From Halobacteriales archaeon QS_4_70_19 (GTDB lineage Archaea > Halobacteriota > Halobacteria > Halobacteriales > Haloarculaceae): a stretch of DNA of 64,000 nucleotides. The notes below the pieces were generated by a model. That model saw nothing but the letters and a program-made list of their open reading frames with translations. It was not told the origin of the DNA and made no database searches. Positions within the stretch are counted from its first letter, which is position 1. Every line of letters begins with the position of its first letter. This document shows, piece after piece, positions 17,029-26,470 of the stretch. The stretch lies in contig PXRM01000035.1 of the NCBI GenBank assembly GCA_003020985.1, positions 1 through 64,000 on the forward strand, written 5' to 3'. Position numbers and translations under genes: made by a program.

Positions 17029-18918
17029 TCAGGCGTCCTCGACGCCCCGGATCTCGATGCGGGTGCCGCCGGCCGCGCTCTCGGTGAGGGCGAGCGTCCA
17101 GTCGTGAGCCGTGGCGAGCCGCTGGACGATGGCGAGCCCGAAGCCCGTGCCGTCGTCGGTCGTGGACTCGGGGCCGAGCACCCGCTCGCGCTTCTCCGGG
17201 GGGATGCCGACGCCGTCGTCGGCCACGTAGAACCCGCTTCCGTCCGGCAGGTCGCCGACGGTGACGGTCAGGTGGGGCGGGTCCTCCGGGACGTTGTCAT
17301 CGCGCCCGTCGAGGTCGTGGCCGTGCTCCACCGCGTTGCGGACGAGGTTCTCGACGAGCCGCTGGAGGCGGGCGCGGTCGGCGCGGATCGTCCGCTCGGT
17401 CTCGACGACGAGAGAGGCGTTCGGGGTGTCCACGTGCCGCCAGCCTTGCTCGACGACCACGGCCAGTTCGACCGTGTCGGGGTCGGTGACGGCCTCGCCC
17501 TCGCGCCCGAGCGTCAGCAGCTCCTCGATGAGTGCCTCCATCCGCCCGTGAGCGTCGGCCACCGGGTCGAGGTGCTCCGAGTCACACTCCTCTCGCACCT
17601 GCTCCAGGTGGCCCCGGGCCACGTTCAGCGGGTTGCGGAGGTCGTGGCTGACGATGCTGGCGAACTCGTCGAGTCGCTCGTTGCGCGCCTCCAGCTCTCG
17701 CTCTCGCCGCCGCCGCTCCGAGATGTCGCGGGCGATGCCGCAGAACCCCCAGGGCTCGCCCTCGTCGTCGGTGAGCGCCCGGCCGCGGAACTCGTACGGG
17801 ACGCGGGTCCCGTCCGCCATCACGAGGTCGCCCTCGACCGCCGAGCGGCCGGTCTCGAAGGTCTCCTCGATGGAGTCGGCGATGCGGTCGACGTGCGCGT
17901 CCGCGACGAAGTCCGCCGGCCCCAGCTCCGCGAGTTCGGCCTCCGTGTAGCCCGAGACCTCGGTCGCACGGTCGTTCCACCGGATGTAGTTCCCCTCGGC
18001 GTCGAAGACGTAGACGATGTCGTCGAACGCGTTCATCACCGTCTCGGTGAACTGGCGCTGTTCGTGGAGCTCCCGCTCGCGCTCCCGCCGGTCGGTGATG
18101 TCGGTGATGAACCCCTCCAGTGACGTGTTGTCGCCCCTCGCTGCGGTGGCCCCGGACCCGTCGCCGGCCGTCGGCCAGTGCTCGTCACTGCCGGTGACGG
18201 CCCGGCCGCGCTCCCATATCCACCGCACGTCGCCGTCGGCGTCGACGACCCGGTAGGTGAGCTCGAACGGCTCGTCGTCCTCGATGGCGGTCTGTACCGT
18301 CTCCCAGACCTCCTCCCGGTCGCCCGGGTGGAGGATGTCCTCCCCCCACGAGACCTCGCCGCGCTCGATGGCGTCGGCCGGGTAGCCGACCAGTTCCTCG
18401 CACTCGCCGGCCACGTAGCTCATCGGCCACCCCGGCGCGTTCGCACAGCGGTACACGATGCCGGGGAGGTTGCTGATGAGGGTCTCTAGCCGCCGGTTGT
18501 GCTCCTCCAGCGCCCGCTCCGAGCGGTACCGCTCGACCGCCTTCTCGACCCGGTTGGCCAGGAGGGAGAACCGCTCGCGCCCGCCGCCCTTCTGGAGGTA
18601 GTCGGTGACGCCGGCGGAGATGGCCTCGCTGGCGATCTCCTCGCTGCCCTTTCCGGTGAACAGGACGAACGGCAGGTCCGGGTACCGCTCCCGGACCCGC
18701 TCCAGGAACTCGATCCCGTCCGGCCCCGGCATGTCGTAGTCGCTCACCACGCAGTCGAACGGGTCGCGGGCGAGCGCGTCGAGGCCCTCGTCGACGTCGG
18801 GTGCCGGCGTCGGTACGATGACGTCGCTCTCGCGCTCCAGGAACTCCGCGGTCAGCTCCAGGAACGCCGCGTCGTCGTCGACGTGGAGCACCCGAACGGG
18901 TTCGCTCAGCCTGGACAT
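17029..18918 (-). CDS. hybrid receiver-PAS-PAS sensor histidine kinase
   Basis: The 629-aa protein has the order REC (about 8-120), PAS (150-275), PAS (290-405), HisKA (410-480) and HATPase (510-625). REC keeps VLHVDDDAAF, the phospho-acceptor in VVSDYDMPGPDG, and FTGKGSEE. The phospho-His box is SIVSHDLRNPLNVARGHLEQ. The N box reads LVENLVRNAVEHGHD, followed by GVGIPPEKRERV and TGFGLAIVQRLATAH. No transmembrane segment is present, so it is cytoplasmic. An N-terminal receiver points to a phosphorelay. It is a close paralogue of the damaged kinase at 37046-39359, with nearly identical receiver motifs. The ligand is unknown. Confidence 0.93.
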   Translation of the reverse strand: MSRLSEPVRVLHVDDDAAFLELTAEFLERESDVIVPTPAPDVDEGLDALARDPFDCVVSDYDMPGPDGIEFLERVRERYPDLPFVLFTGKGSEEIASEAISAGVTDYLQKGGGRERFSLLANRVEKAVERYRSERALEEHNRRLETLISNLPGIVYRCANAPGWPMSYVAGECEELVGYPADAIERGEVSWGEDILHPGDREEVWETVQTAIEDDEPFELTYRVVDADGDVRWIWERGRAVTGSDEHWPTAGDGSGATAARGDNTSLEGFITDITDRRERERELHEQRQFTETVMNAFDDIVYVFDAEGNYIRWNDRATEVSGYTEAELAELGPADFVADAHVDRIADSIEETFETGRSAVEGDLVMADGTRVPYEFRGRALTDDEGEPWGFCGIARDISERRRRERELEARNERLDEFASIVSHDLRNPLNVARGHLEQVREECDSEHLDPVADAHGRMEALIEELLTLGREGEAVTDPDTVELAVVVEQGWRHVDTPNASLVVETERTIRADRARLQRLVENLVRNAVEHGHDLDGRDDNVPEDPPHLTVTVGDLPDGSGFYVADDGVGIPPEKRERVLGPESTTDDGTGFGLAIVQRLATAHDWTLALTESAAGGTRIEIRGVEDA

Positions 18919-19072
18919 CCCCCGACGTGTTGATTTTCCGCTGCCACGCGAAATAACTAGGGTTCACGAGGGGTCACTCGCGGGTACGGCGAGGTTCCCC
19001 GGGTAGCGGGACCGACCTCGCCACGGAAGCGACCCGATGCCGGGCGCTCGAAGCAGCGATCTTCACGGCCAC

Positions 19073-21154
19073 TCAGAGCAGCGACCCCTTGCCGGCGCCG
19101 ACGACGTACGCCGTGCTCGTCGTCCCCGGCACGTCCGTCCAGTCCGACGCCGCGTACCGCCGCGTCCCGGTCGCCTGCACGGGGCCGAAGGCGTACTCGC
19201 CGGTCCCGTCGGCGCCGTCGGGCACCTCGACGAAGTACTCCGCCCGGAGTTCGACGTCCGGGTCGTCGGTTGCCGACGGGTCGAGGTAGACCACCTTCCG
19301 GTCGGCGTCGGTCGGGTCGGACTCGACCCGGTCGTAGTCGCCACCGACGACCTCCCACTCGGCCGGGATGCGGTCCCGGAGCGCGACGGCGTCGTTGGCC
19401 GCCGTCACCGCCACGACCATCCTGTCGGTCGCGCCGGCGGTGAAGACGTCCCCGTCGTCGCGCCGGTGCCCCTCGACCGAGAGGTCTCCACGCGCCGGCT
19501 GGCGCCCCGACGTATCGACCTGGATCGGCCGGCCGTCGCCGCGCTTGACGATGGAGAACTCGTCGACGACCTGCACGGGCGACTCGCCGTCCAGCGCCGG
19601 GTCGAACTCGTCGGTCAGCGGCGTCGACTCGTCGTACCCCGCCTCGGCGAGCGGCGGGTGGGCGACGTACCGGACGTCGATGGACTGCTCGCCGATGTCC
19701 AGCTGCGTGACGCCGAAGAACCCGTCCGTCGTCCGGGCCATGTACACCTCCTCGGCGCCCAGCGAGTAGTGGCTCACGCCGCCGGTACCGTTGACCACGA
19801 ACGTCGTCCCGTCGTTGCCCCGCTCGAACGGGAGTGTCAGCCCCTCCGCGGCCTCCTCCGGCGGGGGCGCCTCGCTCTGCTCGGTCGGGCCGCGGGGCGC
19901 ACGCCGCTCCGAGTAGGTCAGCATGTCCTCGGTGTGGGTGATGGGTTTCGTGCGCTCGTAGACGTGGTTGTCCCCGTGGAGCACGAGGTCCACGTCGTAC
20001 TCGTCGAGGATGGGCCCCCAGCGCTCCTGGAGGTCCCGCCGGGGTTCGTGGTCCGGCGAGGTCGTCCAGAGCGGCCCGTGGAAGAAGACGATCTTCCACG
20101 TCACGGCGTCGTTCTCCTCGGCCCGCTGGAGGGCGTCCCGCATGTACCGCTCCTGGACCTCGCCGTAGGTGAGCCCCGCCTCGGTCTGGCAGCGGGGGTC
20201 GTACAGGGGGACGAACTCCTCGGAGCGGGCGAGGTCCCCGCAGGCGTCGGCCGTCGTGTTCAGTCCCATGACGAACGTGTTCTCGTGGACGATGTCCCAC
20301 CAGCGCCGCTTCGAGACCGCGTCCAGCTGCGGGTCGACGACGGGCATCGCCGCGTTGAGCCGCCGGTCGTACTGGACCATCCCCGTCCCGACCTCGGCCT
20401 CGTGGTTGCCGGGGACGGTCATGAACGGCGTCCCGGCGAAGAACGACTCGTTGACGTCGAAGTACCGCTCCCAGGTGGAGGGCTTCCCGTTCGAGTAGGA
20501 GATGTCGCCGGCGAGAAGCTGCATGTCGGGGTCGAGCGCCTCCGCGATGGCCATCACCATCTGTGGGTGGGCATCGCTGGGGCGCTGGCCGGGGTTCTCC
20601 GGGTCGGCCGCACCGTGATCGCCGACGGCCGTGATCCGGAACCCGTCCGTGTCGGCACCGGCGGCGGGCGCCGTGCGGACGGTCCGCCGCTCGGCGGTGA
20701 CCCCGTTCAGCTCGACCTCGTACGCGTACGCCGTGTCGGGAGCGAGCCCCGTCAGCGGCACCGTGTACGCCACCGCGTCCCGGCCGGGGACGGGTCGCCC
20801 GCTCGCGCTCGCCGTCGTGTCGAGGTCACCCGGCCGGCCGTACCGGACGAGGCCCTCGCCGGGCGCGCCGGTGAACGCGACCGTCACCGAACTGCTCGGG
20901 TCCCGGCCGTACGCGACGTGGATGCCCTGCGGGCCGTCGCCGATGGCGGCGTCCGCCGCGCCCGCCGCGCTCGCGACGACCGGGGCCGCGCCCAGTACGG
21001 CACCTCCCCGGAGGACGCCCCGTCGGGAGACGGGCTCGCTCGTCGGCCCCTCGCCGCCGGCCGGTTCCGCTGCTCCGTCGCCGCTGTCGCCGGTCGCCCC
21101 CGCTGGCTGCCCCTCGTCGCCCCGCTGCGCCGTGTCGCTCGGTTCGCGTGTCAT
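19073..21154 (-). CDS. Tat-exported purple acid phosphatase-like metallophosphoesterase
   Basis: This 693-aa exported phosphoesterase has a Tat signal (SRRGVLRGGAVLGAAP). A fibronectin-III-like purple-acid-phosphatase N-domain follows (GIHVAYGRDPSSSVTVAFTG to LAPDTAYAYEVEL). The calcineurin-like domain holds the metal motifs AVGDHGAADP, LLAGDISYSNG, VPGNHEAEVG, FFHGPLWTT and LHGDNHVYER. A beta-rich C-terminal domain of about 150 residues follows the phosphatase. The start overlaps the phoD stop (ATGA), so the two are co-translated. The role is probably extracellular phosphate release from phosphomonoesters. Confidence 0.92.
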   Translation of the reverse strand: MTREPSDTAQRGDEGQPAGATGDSGDGAAEPAGGEGPTSEPVSRRGVLRGGAVLGAAPVVASAAGAADAAIGDGPQGIHVAYGRDPSSSVTVAFTGAPGEGLVRYGRPGDLDTTASASGRPVPGRDAVAYTVPLTGLAPDTAYAYEVELNGVTAERRTVRTAPAAGADTDGFRITAVGDHGAADPENPGQRPSDAHPQMVMAIAEALDPDMQLLAGDISYSNGKPSTWERYFDVNESFFAGTPFMTVPGNHEAEVGTGMVQYDRRLNAAMPVVDPQLDAVSKRRWWDIVHENTFVMGLNTTADACGDLARSEEFVPLYDPRCQTEAGLTYGEVQERYMRDALQRAEENDAVTWKIVFFHGPLWTTSPDHEPRRDLQERWGPILDEYDVDLVLHGDNHVYERTKPITHTEDMLTYSERRAPRGPTEQSEAPPPEEAAEGLTLPFERGNDGTTFVVNGTGGVSHYSLGAEEVYMARTTDGFFGVTQLDIGEQSIDVRYVAHPPLAEAGYDESTPLTDEFDPALDGESPVQVVDEFSIVKRGDGRPIQVDTSGRQPARGDLSVEGHRRDDGDVFTAGATDRMVVAVTAANDAVALRDRIPAEWEVVGGDYDRVESDPTDADRKVVYLDPSATDDPDVELRAEYFVEVPDGADGTGEYAFGPVQATGTRRYAASDWTDVPGTTSTAYVVGAGKGSLL

Positions 21155-23181
21155 GGTCGGGTCCCCTCGTCGGACGGTCCCTCGACGTGGTTCGGGACAC
21201 CGTCACCGTCGCTGTCACCGCTCGTAGTGGTGGTGCCGGCGTCGTCCGGGGCGCTTTCCGTCACCCCGGTGGAGGTGCCCCGGACCCGCTCGCCGACGAC
21301 CGCGTCCAGCGAGGGCGCGCGGAGTTCCTGCAGTTCGGCACGCCCCGCGGGGACCCGGTAGCTCCGGAGGAGGGTCCGCGGCGCGTCGGCCGAGTCGACC
21401 GACCGGTCGACCCCGTACGCGGAGTACGTGAGCGCCGAGTCGGTGATGTGGACCGTCGTGTACCCCCAGCGCGAGGAGTTGAACCACTCGACGTGCGGGT
21501 TCTGCGACCGGACCGTCGCGTCGATGGCGTCCTCGGTCGCGTCGGCCGGCAGGCCGCCCGCGGCCGCGAGGTTGTCGCTGGAGACGGCGGGCGTCATGAA
21601 CTCGACGCCGACGCGCGGGCCGCCGGCGTACTCGGACTGCTCGGGATCCCGGTAGTCCTGCTTGAGGTAGGCGGCGACGTAGCTGTGCATGTCGCCGGTG
21701 AGCGTGACGAAGTTGTCGACGTCGTCCAGCAGCAGGCGCTTCATCAGCAGGTTCCGCTCGGCCTCGTAGCCGTCCCAGGCATCGTAGTTGAGGTAGAAAC
21801 TGCCCGGGCCGGCGTTGGTCGTCTTCAGGGCCGCGCTCAGCACCTCGTTCCCGTGGAGCTTCCAGGTCGCGTCCGTCCCGGTCACGCCGTCCGTGTCCGG
21901 GAGGCCGTCGGGGTTCGGGCCGCCGTCGAGGAACCAGTCACGCTGGCGCCGCCCCAGCATCGTGCGGTCGGGGTCGTCGTGCTCCCGCGACGGCGGGGCG
22001 GCCACGTCGCGCTGCCCGGCCTCGTCTTCGGGCGGCGGCGAGCGGTAGAGCCGCTCGTCGGTCATGAACAGCTCCGCCAGGTCCCCGAACCGGAACGAGC
22101 GGTAGAGCCGGAAGTACGCCTGGGCGTCGCTCTCCGCGACCGGCTCGGGCGACTCGTAGGGGTCCGTGTAGTCGACGCGGAGCGGGAGGTACTCCAGGAG
22201 CGCCGTGATGCCCCGCGCGTACAGCCGGCGCATCGCCTCGGGCTCGCCGCTGTAGCTCGGGTGACTGGTCGTGTTCGGGTAGTCGCCCTCGGCGTTCCAC
22301 CAGCGGTTGTTGACGATCTCGTGGTCATCCCAGGTGTGGACGAGCGTGTGCCGCTCCAGCACCGCCTGCATGTGCTCGTCGCTCCGGTAGACGCGGTGCT
22401 GGTGGCGGAAGTCGGCCAGCGTGTGGACGACGTCGTTCCCGCTGGGCAGCTCGATGTCGCGGTTCGGCTGCTGGCCGGCGCCGGCGTACTCGTAGAGGAA
22501 GTCGCCCAGCGAGACGTGGTAGTCGGCACGCTCCGCGGCGGCGTGGGCGAACCCGCCCCAGTACCCGTGCTGGTAGTTGTTGCAGGAGGTGACCACCAGG
22601 CGCAGGTCGTCGGGGGACGCGTCCGGCGCCGGCAGCGTCCGGAGCCGGCCGACCGGGCTCGCCGTCGCGGAGCCGCCCGCGGCGTCGTAGACGAAGCGGT
22701 AGAAGTAGAACGTGTCCGCCTCCAGTCGACCGTCCAGGTCGACCCGGACGGTGTGGTCCTGATCGGCGGCGAGGGCGGTCGCGCCGTCGCGCCGCCCGGC
22801 CGTCGGGACGGTGAACGTCCGGGTCCCGTCGCGCGAGAAGTCCGCGTCCGCGTTCGGCGTCCCGCCGTCGCCCGGGGTCGGGACGACCTGCAGGTAGAGC
22901 CGCCCGCCGGTGACCGTCGCCAGTTCGGGTGCCAGCCGGGTCCAGACGACCGCGCCGCTCGGCGTCGGGCCCCCGCTGGCGACGGACTGCGGGAACGCGC
23001 CGTCCCCGGTGGAGATGCCCGCAGGGACGGTGCCGGTCTCGGTCGGCTCGGTCGGCTCCGCGGCCGCCCCCGTGCTGAACAGCGTCGCGGCCGCCGCGCC
23101 CGCCGTCGCGGCCCCGGCCGCCCGCAGGACGCCTCGTCGTGTCGCGCTGTGCTCGGTCCCGTCGCCACGCCGGTCTGTCAT
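21151..23181 (-). CDS. phoD: Tat-exported alkaline phosphatase D family protein
   Basis: The 676-aa PhoD-family phosphodiesterase/phosphomonoesterase starts at ATG 23179-23181 and carries a Tat signal (TRRGVLRAAGAATAGAAAA). The PhoD N-domain begins FPQSVASGGPTPSGAVVWTR. Metal-binding motifs are VTSCNNYQHGYWGGFAHA, VSLGDFLYEYAG, HTWDDHEIVNNRWW and TLTGDMHSYVAAYLK. A Ser/Thr/Asp-rich tail ends the protein. The promoter is probably in the AT-rich stretch 23205-23320. It is first in a two-gene operon with the purple-acid-phosphatase-like gene. Confidence 0.94.
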   Translation of the reverse strand: MTDRRGDGTEHSATRRGVLRAAGAATAGAAAATLFSTGAAAEPTEPTETGTVPAGISTGDGAFPQSVASGGPTPSGAVVWTRLAPELATVTGGRLYLQVVPTPGDGGTPNADADFSRDGTRTFTVPTAGRRDGATALAADQDHTVRVDLDGRLEADTFYFYRFVYDAAGGSATASPVGRLRTLPAPDASPDDLRLVVTSCNNYQHGYWGGFAHAAAERADYHVSLGDFLYEYAGAGQQPNRDIELPSGNDVVHTLADFRHQHRVYRSDEHMQAVLERHTLVHTWDDHEIVNNRWWNAEGDYPNTTSHPSYSGEPEAMRRLYARGITALLEYLPLRVDYTDPYESPEPVAESDAQAYFRLYRSFRFGDLAELFMTDERLYRSPPPEDEAGQRDVAAPPSREHDDPDRTMLGRRQRDWFLDGGPNPDGLPDTDGVTGTDATWKLHGNEVLSAALKTTNAGPGSFYLNYDAWDGYEAERNLLMKRLLLDDVDNFVTLTGDMHSYVAAYLKQDYRDPEQSEYAGGPRVGVEFMTPAVSSDNLAAAGGLPADATEDAIDATVRSQNPHVEWFNSSRWGYTTVHITDSALTYSAYGVDRSVDSADAPRTLLRSYRVPAGRAELQELRAPSLDAVVGERVRGTSTGVTESAPDDAGTTTTSGDSDGDGVPNHVEGPSDEGTRP

Positions 23182-23356
23182 CGTAGGAACGGGGCCACGG
23201 GACGGAATAAGGTTTCTAGCGAAGCTGTCCAAAAATATAGCCATATTCCTCGAATGTATACGAAATTGCGGTGAAACGTGGCATATTACCGTCCGGAGAG
23301 CTATATACCGGTACGGAGGAACGAGGACCGGTCGATGGTCGGCCCGTCCGGGTCGG

Positions 23357-23890
23357 TCAGTCCTGCGGCGCGTCGCCGGGGCGGCGGCCCTCGTCGTCGT
23401 CGTCCCCGTCGACACCGTCCGACTCGCCGAAGCGGTAGTCGTCCTCGTCCAGTTCGACCTCCGTCCGCGGGGCGCCGCCCCCGTAGACGGTCCCGCTGAC
23501 GAAACCGCCCGTCTTCGCGTCCAGGTACGGCGTCACGACGAACGTGCGGGTGGCCCACCTGAACGGGTAGCGCGTCGGCGGTAGCACCAGCAGCAGGCCG
23601 AACAGGTCGGTCAGGAAGCCGGGCGTGAGGAAGAGCCCGGCCGCCACGAGGATGAGCGCCCCGTCGAGCAGTTCATCGCCCGGGAGCTCCCCGGTCGCGA
23701 CGTCGCGCTGGATCTTCCGGAGGGTGTGCCGGCCCTCGGCCCGGACCAGCAGCAGCCCGACCAGCGACGTGACGACCACGACCAGTACGCCCTGGACGAT
23801 GGTCAGCGGGCCGAAGGCCACCAGCCCCACGAGGAGCAGGAAGTCCAGCACCGGGACCAGGAGCAGCACGGCCACGAGACGCAGGTCCAT
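23357..23890 (-). CDS. fxsA: FxsA family membrane protein
   Basis: The 177-aa protein begins MDLRLVAVLLLVPVLDFLLL and has four hydrophobic segments. It shows the FxsA hallmarks: a first helix followed by GLVAFGPLTIVQGVLVVVVT, LLVRAEGRHTLRKIQRDVAT, and GALILVAAGLFLTPGFLTDL with LLLVLPPTRYPFRW. The C-terminus is a cytosolic acidic tail (GESDGVDGDDDDEGRR). In bacteria FxsA relieves phage F exclusion; the archaeal role is unknown. It is tail-to-tail with no close partner. Confidence 0.88.
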   Translation of the reverse strand: MDLRLVAVLLLVPVLDFLLLVGLVAFGPLTIVQGVLVVVVTSLVGLLLVRAEGRHTLRKIQRDVATGELPGDELLDGALILVAAGLFLTPGFLTDLFGLLLVLPPTRYPFRWATRTFVVTPYLDAKTGGFVSGTVYGGGAPRTEVELDEDDYRFGESDGVDGDDDDEGRRPGDAPQD

Positions 23891-23986
23891 GTCGGCCGTA
23901 GCCCCGGCGGACGCAAAACGTTGACCGTTCCCGCGCCGGGGATGGACGGGTGGCGGTCGTTCCCGGAGCCCGGCCGCGCCGGAGCC

Positions 23987-24175
23987 TTACCGGTACGCGA
24001 AGGCCGTGCCGATGGCGGCCATGACGAGGACGAAGCCGGCCATGGCACCGACCAGCATGATGCCGTCGACGTTCTTGCCGGAGGAGACCCCGACGGCGAC
24101 GATTCCGGCGGCGAACAGCACGACGGCGGCGACGGCGACCACGATCTCGGTCACCGTCTCCCTGTCGGGGGACAT
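23987..24175 (-). CDS. small two-helix membrane protein
   Basis: This 62-aa protein starts MSPDRETVTEIVVAVAAVVL. Two hydrophobic helices (VVAVAAVVLFAAGIVAVGVS and GIMLVGAMAGFVLVMAAIG) are joined by SSGKNVD. It matches small Halobacteria-conserved membrane proteins of unknown function. A TATA-like tttttaattgac lies about 20-30 nt upstream on the minus strand (24192-24205). Confidence 0.75.
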   Translation of the reverse strand: MSPDRETVTEIVVAVAAVVLFAAGIVAVGVSSGKNVDGIMLVGAMAGFVLVMAAIGTAFAYR

Positions 24176-24358
24176 GTCGCGGGATTCCCGCGGTCAATTA
24201 AAAAGGGCTTCGAAGGCGGCCGCCGCGCTCGCGCCGCCGCCGTCCCGCCGAGAACCGAACAGGCGGGCGCCTGCGGGCGATTCCACTTCCACCGCGCTAA
24301 CCGGGCCCTTATGCGCTCGAATACCCTCGTTTCGGATGGAAGCACCGTGATCACCGTC

Positions 24359-25114
24359 ATGACGCACACAGAACACACAGCCGCGTCATCGGACGAATCG
24401 CAGTCGAAACGAAGGGGGGTTTCACCCCCGCGTGAGCGGCCGGTTGTCGAGCACGTAACCGACACCACGGCGGCGAACGGGCGCGCCGGGGACCCGCGGC
24501 GACCCCAGCCGCTCGCGCCGGACACGAGCCGACTCGACGCCCGCTCGGCGCGCGCCTGGACGGAGCCGATGGCGGTGACGGCACGGGGCGAGGGTCGCTA
24601 CGAGGTGGCGAACCGCGAGGGTCGGACCTACGTGGTCGACCTCCCGGAGAGCGACTGCACCTGCCCCGACCACCGCATCCGTGGCCAGTCCTGCAAGCAC
24701 ATCCGCCGGGTCGCCATCGAGGTGACCCGCGGCCGGGTGCCGGCGCCGGGGAAGGTCCGTGGCACCTGCCGCGGCTGCGAGGGCGAGGCGTTCGTCCCCG
24801 AGGACGGCCCGGCCTACTGTCGCGGCTGCCGGCTGGAGCCGGGCGACCTGGCGACCGACCGCGAGACGGGCGACGCCGTCCTCGTGGCCAGCGTGACCGA
24901 CGAGCGCGCCGACGGGGTCGAGGTGGGTGACACGGGCCAGTCCGTCGCCGACTACGAGACGAACGAGGGCTACCCGCGCGACGACCCCGTCGTCGAGGTG
25001 GTCTACCCGTTCGGCGGGGCCACGCTCGAGGAGCGCCGGCGCTACTCGTTCCCCCACTCCCGGCTCCTCCCCCGCGACGCCGCGCTCGTCGACGCCGACG
25101 TCGGTGAAGCCTGA
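24359..25114 (+). CDS. SWIM zinc-finger protein with C-terminal zinc ribbon
   Basis: This 251-aa protein (MTHTEHTAASSDESQSKRR) has a SWIM motif CTCPDHRIRGQSCKH (Cys-x-Cys...Cys-x-His) around residues 97-111. A second zinc site follows (CRGCEGEAFVP then AYCRGCRLEPGD). The C-terminal half is a small beta domain (SVTDERADGVEVGDTGQSV to YSFPHSRLLPRD). SWIM domains bind DNA or protein. ATG 24359 fits a TATA-like element at about 24318-24328; ATG 24311 is an alternative. The N-terminal 60 residues are low-complexity and probably disordered. Confidence 0.85.
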   Translation: MTHTEHTAASSDESQSKRRGVSPPRERPVVEHVTDTTAANGRAGDPRRPQPLAPDTSRLDARSARAWTEPMAVTARGEGRYEVANREGRTYVVDLPESDCTCPDHRIRGQSCKHIRRVAIEVTRGRVPAPGKVRGTCRGCEGEAFVPEDGPAYCRGCRLEPGDLATDRETGDAVLVASVTDERADGVEVGDTGQSVADYETNEGYPRDDPVVEVVYPFGGATLEERRRYSFPHSRLLPRDAALVDADVGEA

Positions 25115-25178
25115 CCTGGTCCTCCAGCGCGACGAGGACGGTCCTCAGCCGCGTTCCGCAGCCCGGACAGCGGCGGCC

Positions 25179-25364
25179 CTACCACTTCTCCGGGTCGAGG
25201 TCACCGAACGTCTCCCGCCGGACGGCCGCCTCCCGTGTCACCGCTCGGTCGCACGTATCGCAGCGGAACGAGTCGGGCAGGTCGGGCAGACACGACAGTA
25301 CGGACCGGCAGCGAGAGAGCGTTGCACCCGGCGCGCCCGACCCCGGCTGCCGGGCCGCGGCCAC
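25179..25364 (-). CDS. small possible zinc-ribbon fragment
   Basis: The minus-strand frame ends FRCDTCDRAVTREAAVRRET then FGDLDPEKW and stop. A Cys-x2-Cys followed by the helix-like segment looks like the first half of a small haloarchaeal zinc-ribbon protein whose second Cys pair is missing. The sequence upstream of RCDTC (about 25 residues) does not look like its natural N-terminus. It may be a truncated gene or a genuine mini-protein. Confidence is low. Confidence 0.35.
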   Translation of the reverse strand: MAAARQPGSGAPGATLSRCRSVLSCLPDLPDSFRCDTCDRAVTREAAVRRETFGDLDPEKW

Positions 25365-25374
25365 GCTCGCAGCG

Positions 25375-26342
25375 TCAGGGCGAGGGTCGCTCCCCGAGCG
25401 TGAGCGTCACCGTCCGCCGACTCCCGTCGCGGACGAGGCGTGCCTCGAGCTCGTCGCCGGGGCTGGTCTCCAGGGCGAGGTGGATGGAGAGGTCGTCCAG
25501 CGTCGGGATGGGCGTCCCGTCCAGCCGGACGATGACGTCGCCGCCGGTCGGCACCTGCACGTTGTTGACGGTCGTGGAGCCGCTCGACCCGCGCAGGACG
25601 CCGGCCGATGGGCCGTCGTTGCGGACGCTGGCGATGTAGGCGCCCCGGACCGCGTCGAGGTCGTTGGCCTCCGCGAGCACCGGGGTCACCGGCCGGAGGC
25701 CGACGCCCATGAACGAGTGGTCGTACGCGCCGGTCTCGATGAGCGAGGGGAGCACGCGCCGCGAGAGGGCCGCGCTGACGGCGAAGGCGATGTTCTCGCC
25801 GCCGCCGGAATTGACCACGCCGACCACGTCCCCGTCGAGGTCGATGAGCGGGCCGCCCGAGTTACCGGGGTTGGCGGCCGCGTCCGTCTGGACGGCGTCC
25901 GGGATGACGTAGTCGTTCACGGCCGACAGCGACCGGTCGACGCCGCTGATGATGCCCGCCGAGACGGACTGGCCCAGGCCGAACGGCGCCCCCACGGCCA
26001 GCACCTCCGTCCCGACGGGCGGTTCGCGCTCGACGAACGAGAGGTCGGTCGCGTACTCGGGCAGCGAGTCGACCGCGACGACCGCGAGGTCCGAGTAGAC
26101 GTCCGTCCCGACGACCTCCCCGTCGCGCCAGTCCTGCTCGGCGAAGCCGACCTCGAACGTGTCGGCCCCCGCGACGACGTGCTCGTTGGTGACGAGGTGG
26201 CCGTCGTAGACGAATCCCGACCCCTGGCCGGCGCGGCCCTCCGGGCCGTACGCCCGGACGACGCCGACGCTGGGGACGGTCGCCCGGTACGCCTTGGTGT
26301 ATCGCCCCCGGTCGCCCGGGGGGGGGGGGGACCGTCGTTCAC
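25375..26342 (-). CDS. HtrA/DegP-like S1C serine protease with PDZ domain
   Basis: The trypsin-like domain reads YRATVPSVGVVRAYGP, GSGFVYDGHLVTNEHVVAG (His), VYSDLAVVAVDSL (Asp) and NPGNSGGPLIDLDG (Ser), with VGAPFGLGQSVSAGIISG between. A PDZ domain follows from about GVGLRPVTPVLAE to VTLTLGERPSP. The N-terminus is disturbed. A run of 13 G (26318-26330) separates this frame from a possible GTG start at 26340-26342 (MNDGPPPP) in another frame. One more or two fewer bases in the run would join them. The usual signal peptide or lipobox is not visible. It is probably an envelope protein-quality-control protease. Confidence 0.8.
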
Positions 26343-26470
26343 ACGCCGGATTCGGACGGGGTCGACAAAGACCCTCCGCCGTCGTGGACGGTCGCCACCA
26401 GAGCGGCCGGGGGTTCCTCCGGCGGGTACCGACCCGTGCGCTTTTGCCCGCGCTCGCCCTCGTCCCGACG

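Noticed and set aside
19037-21361. 774-aa open frame antisense to the phosphatase genes
   Set aside because: High GC keeps antisense frames open; composition is Arg/Pro/Val-biased and the opposite strand has clear Tat and metallophosphatase motifs.
21148-23274. 708-aa open frame antisense to phoD
   Set aside because: Same GC-driven shadow effect; no domain-like sequence, while phoD on the other strand has all its motifs.
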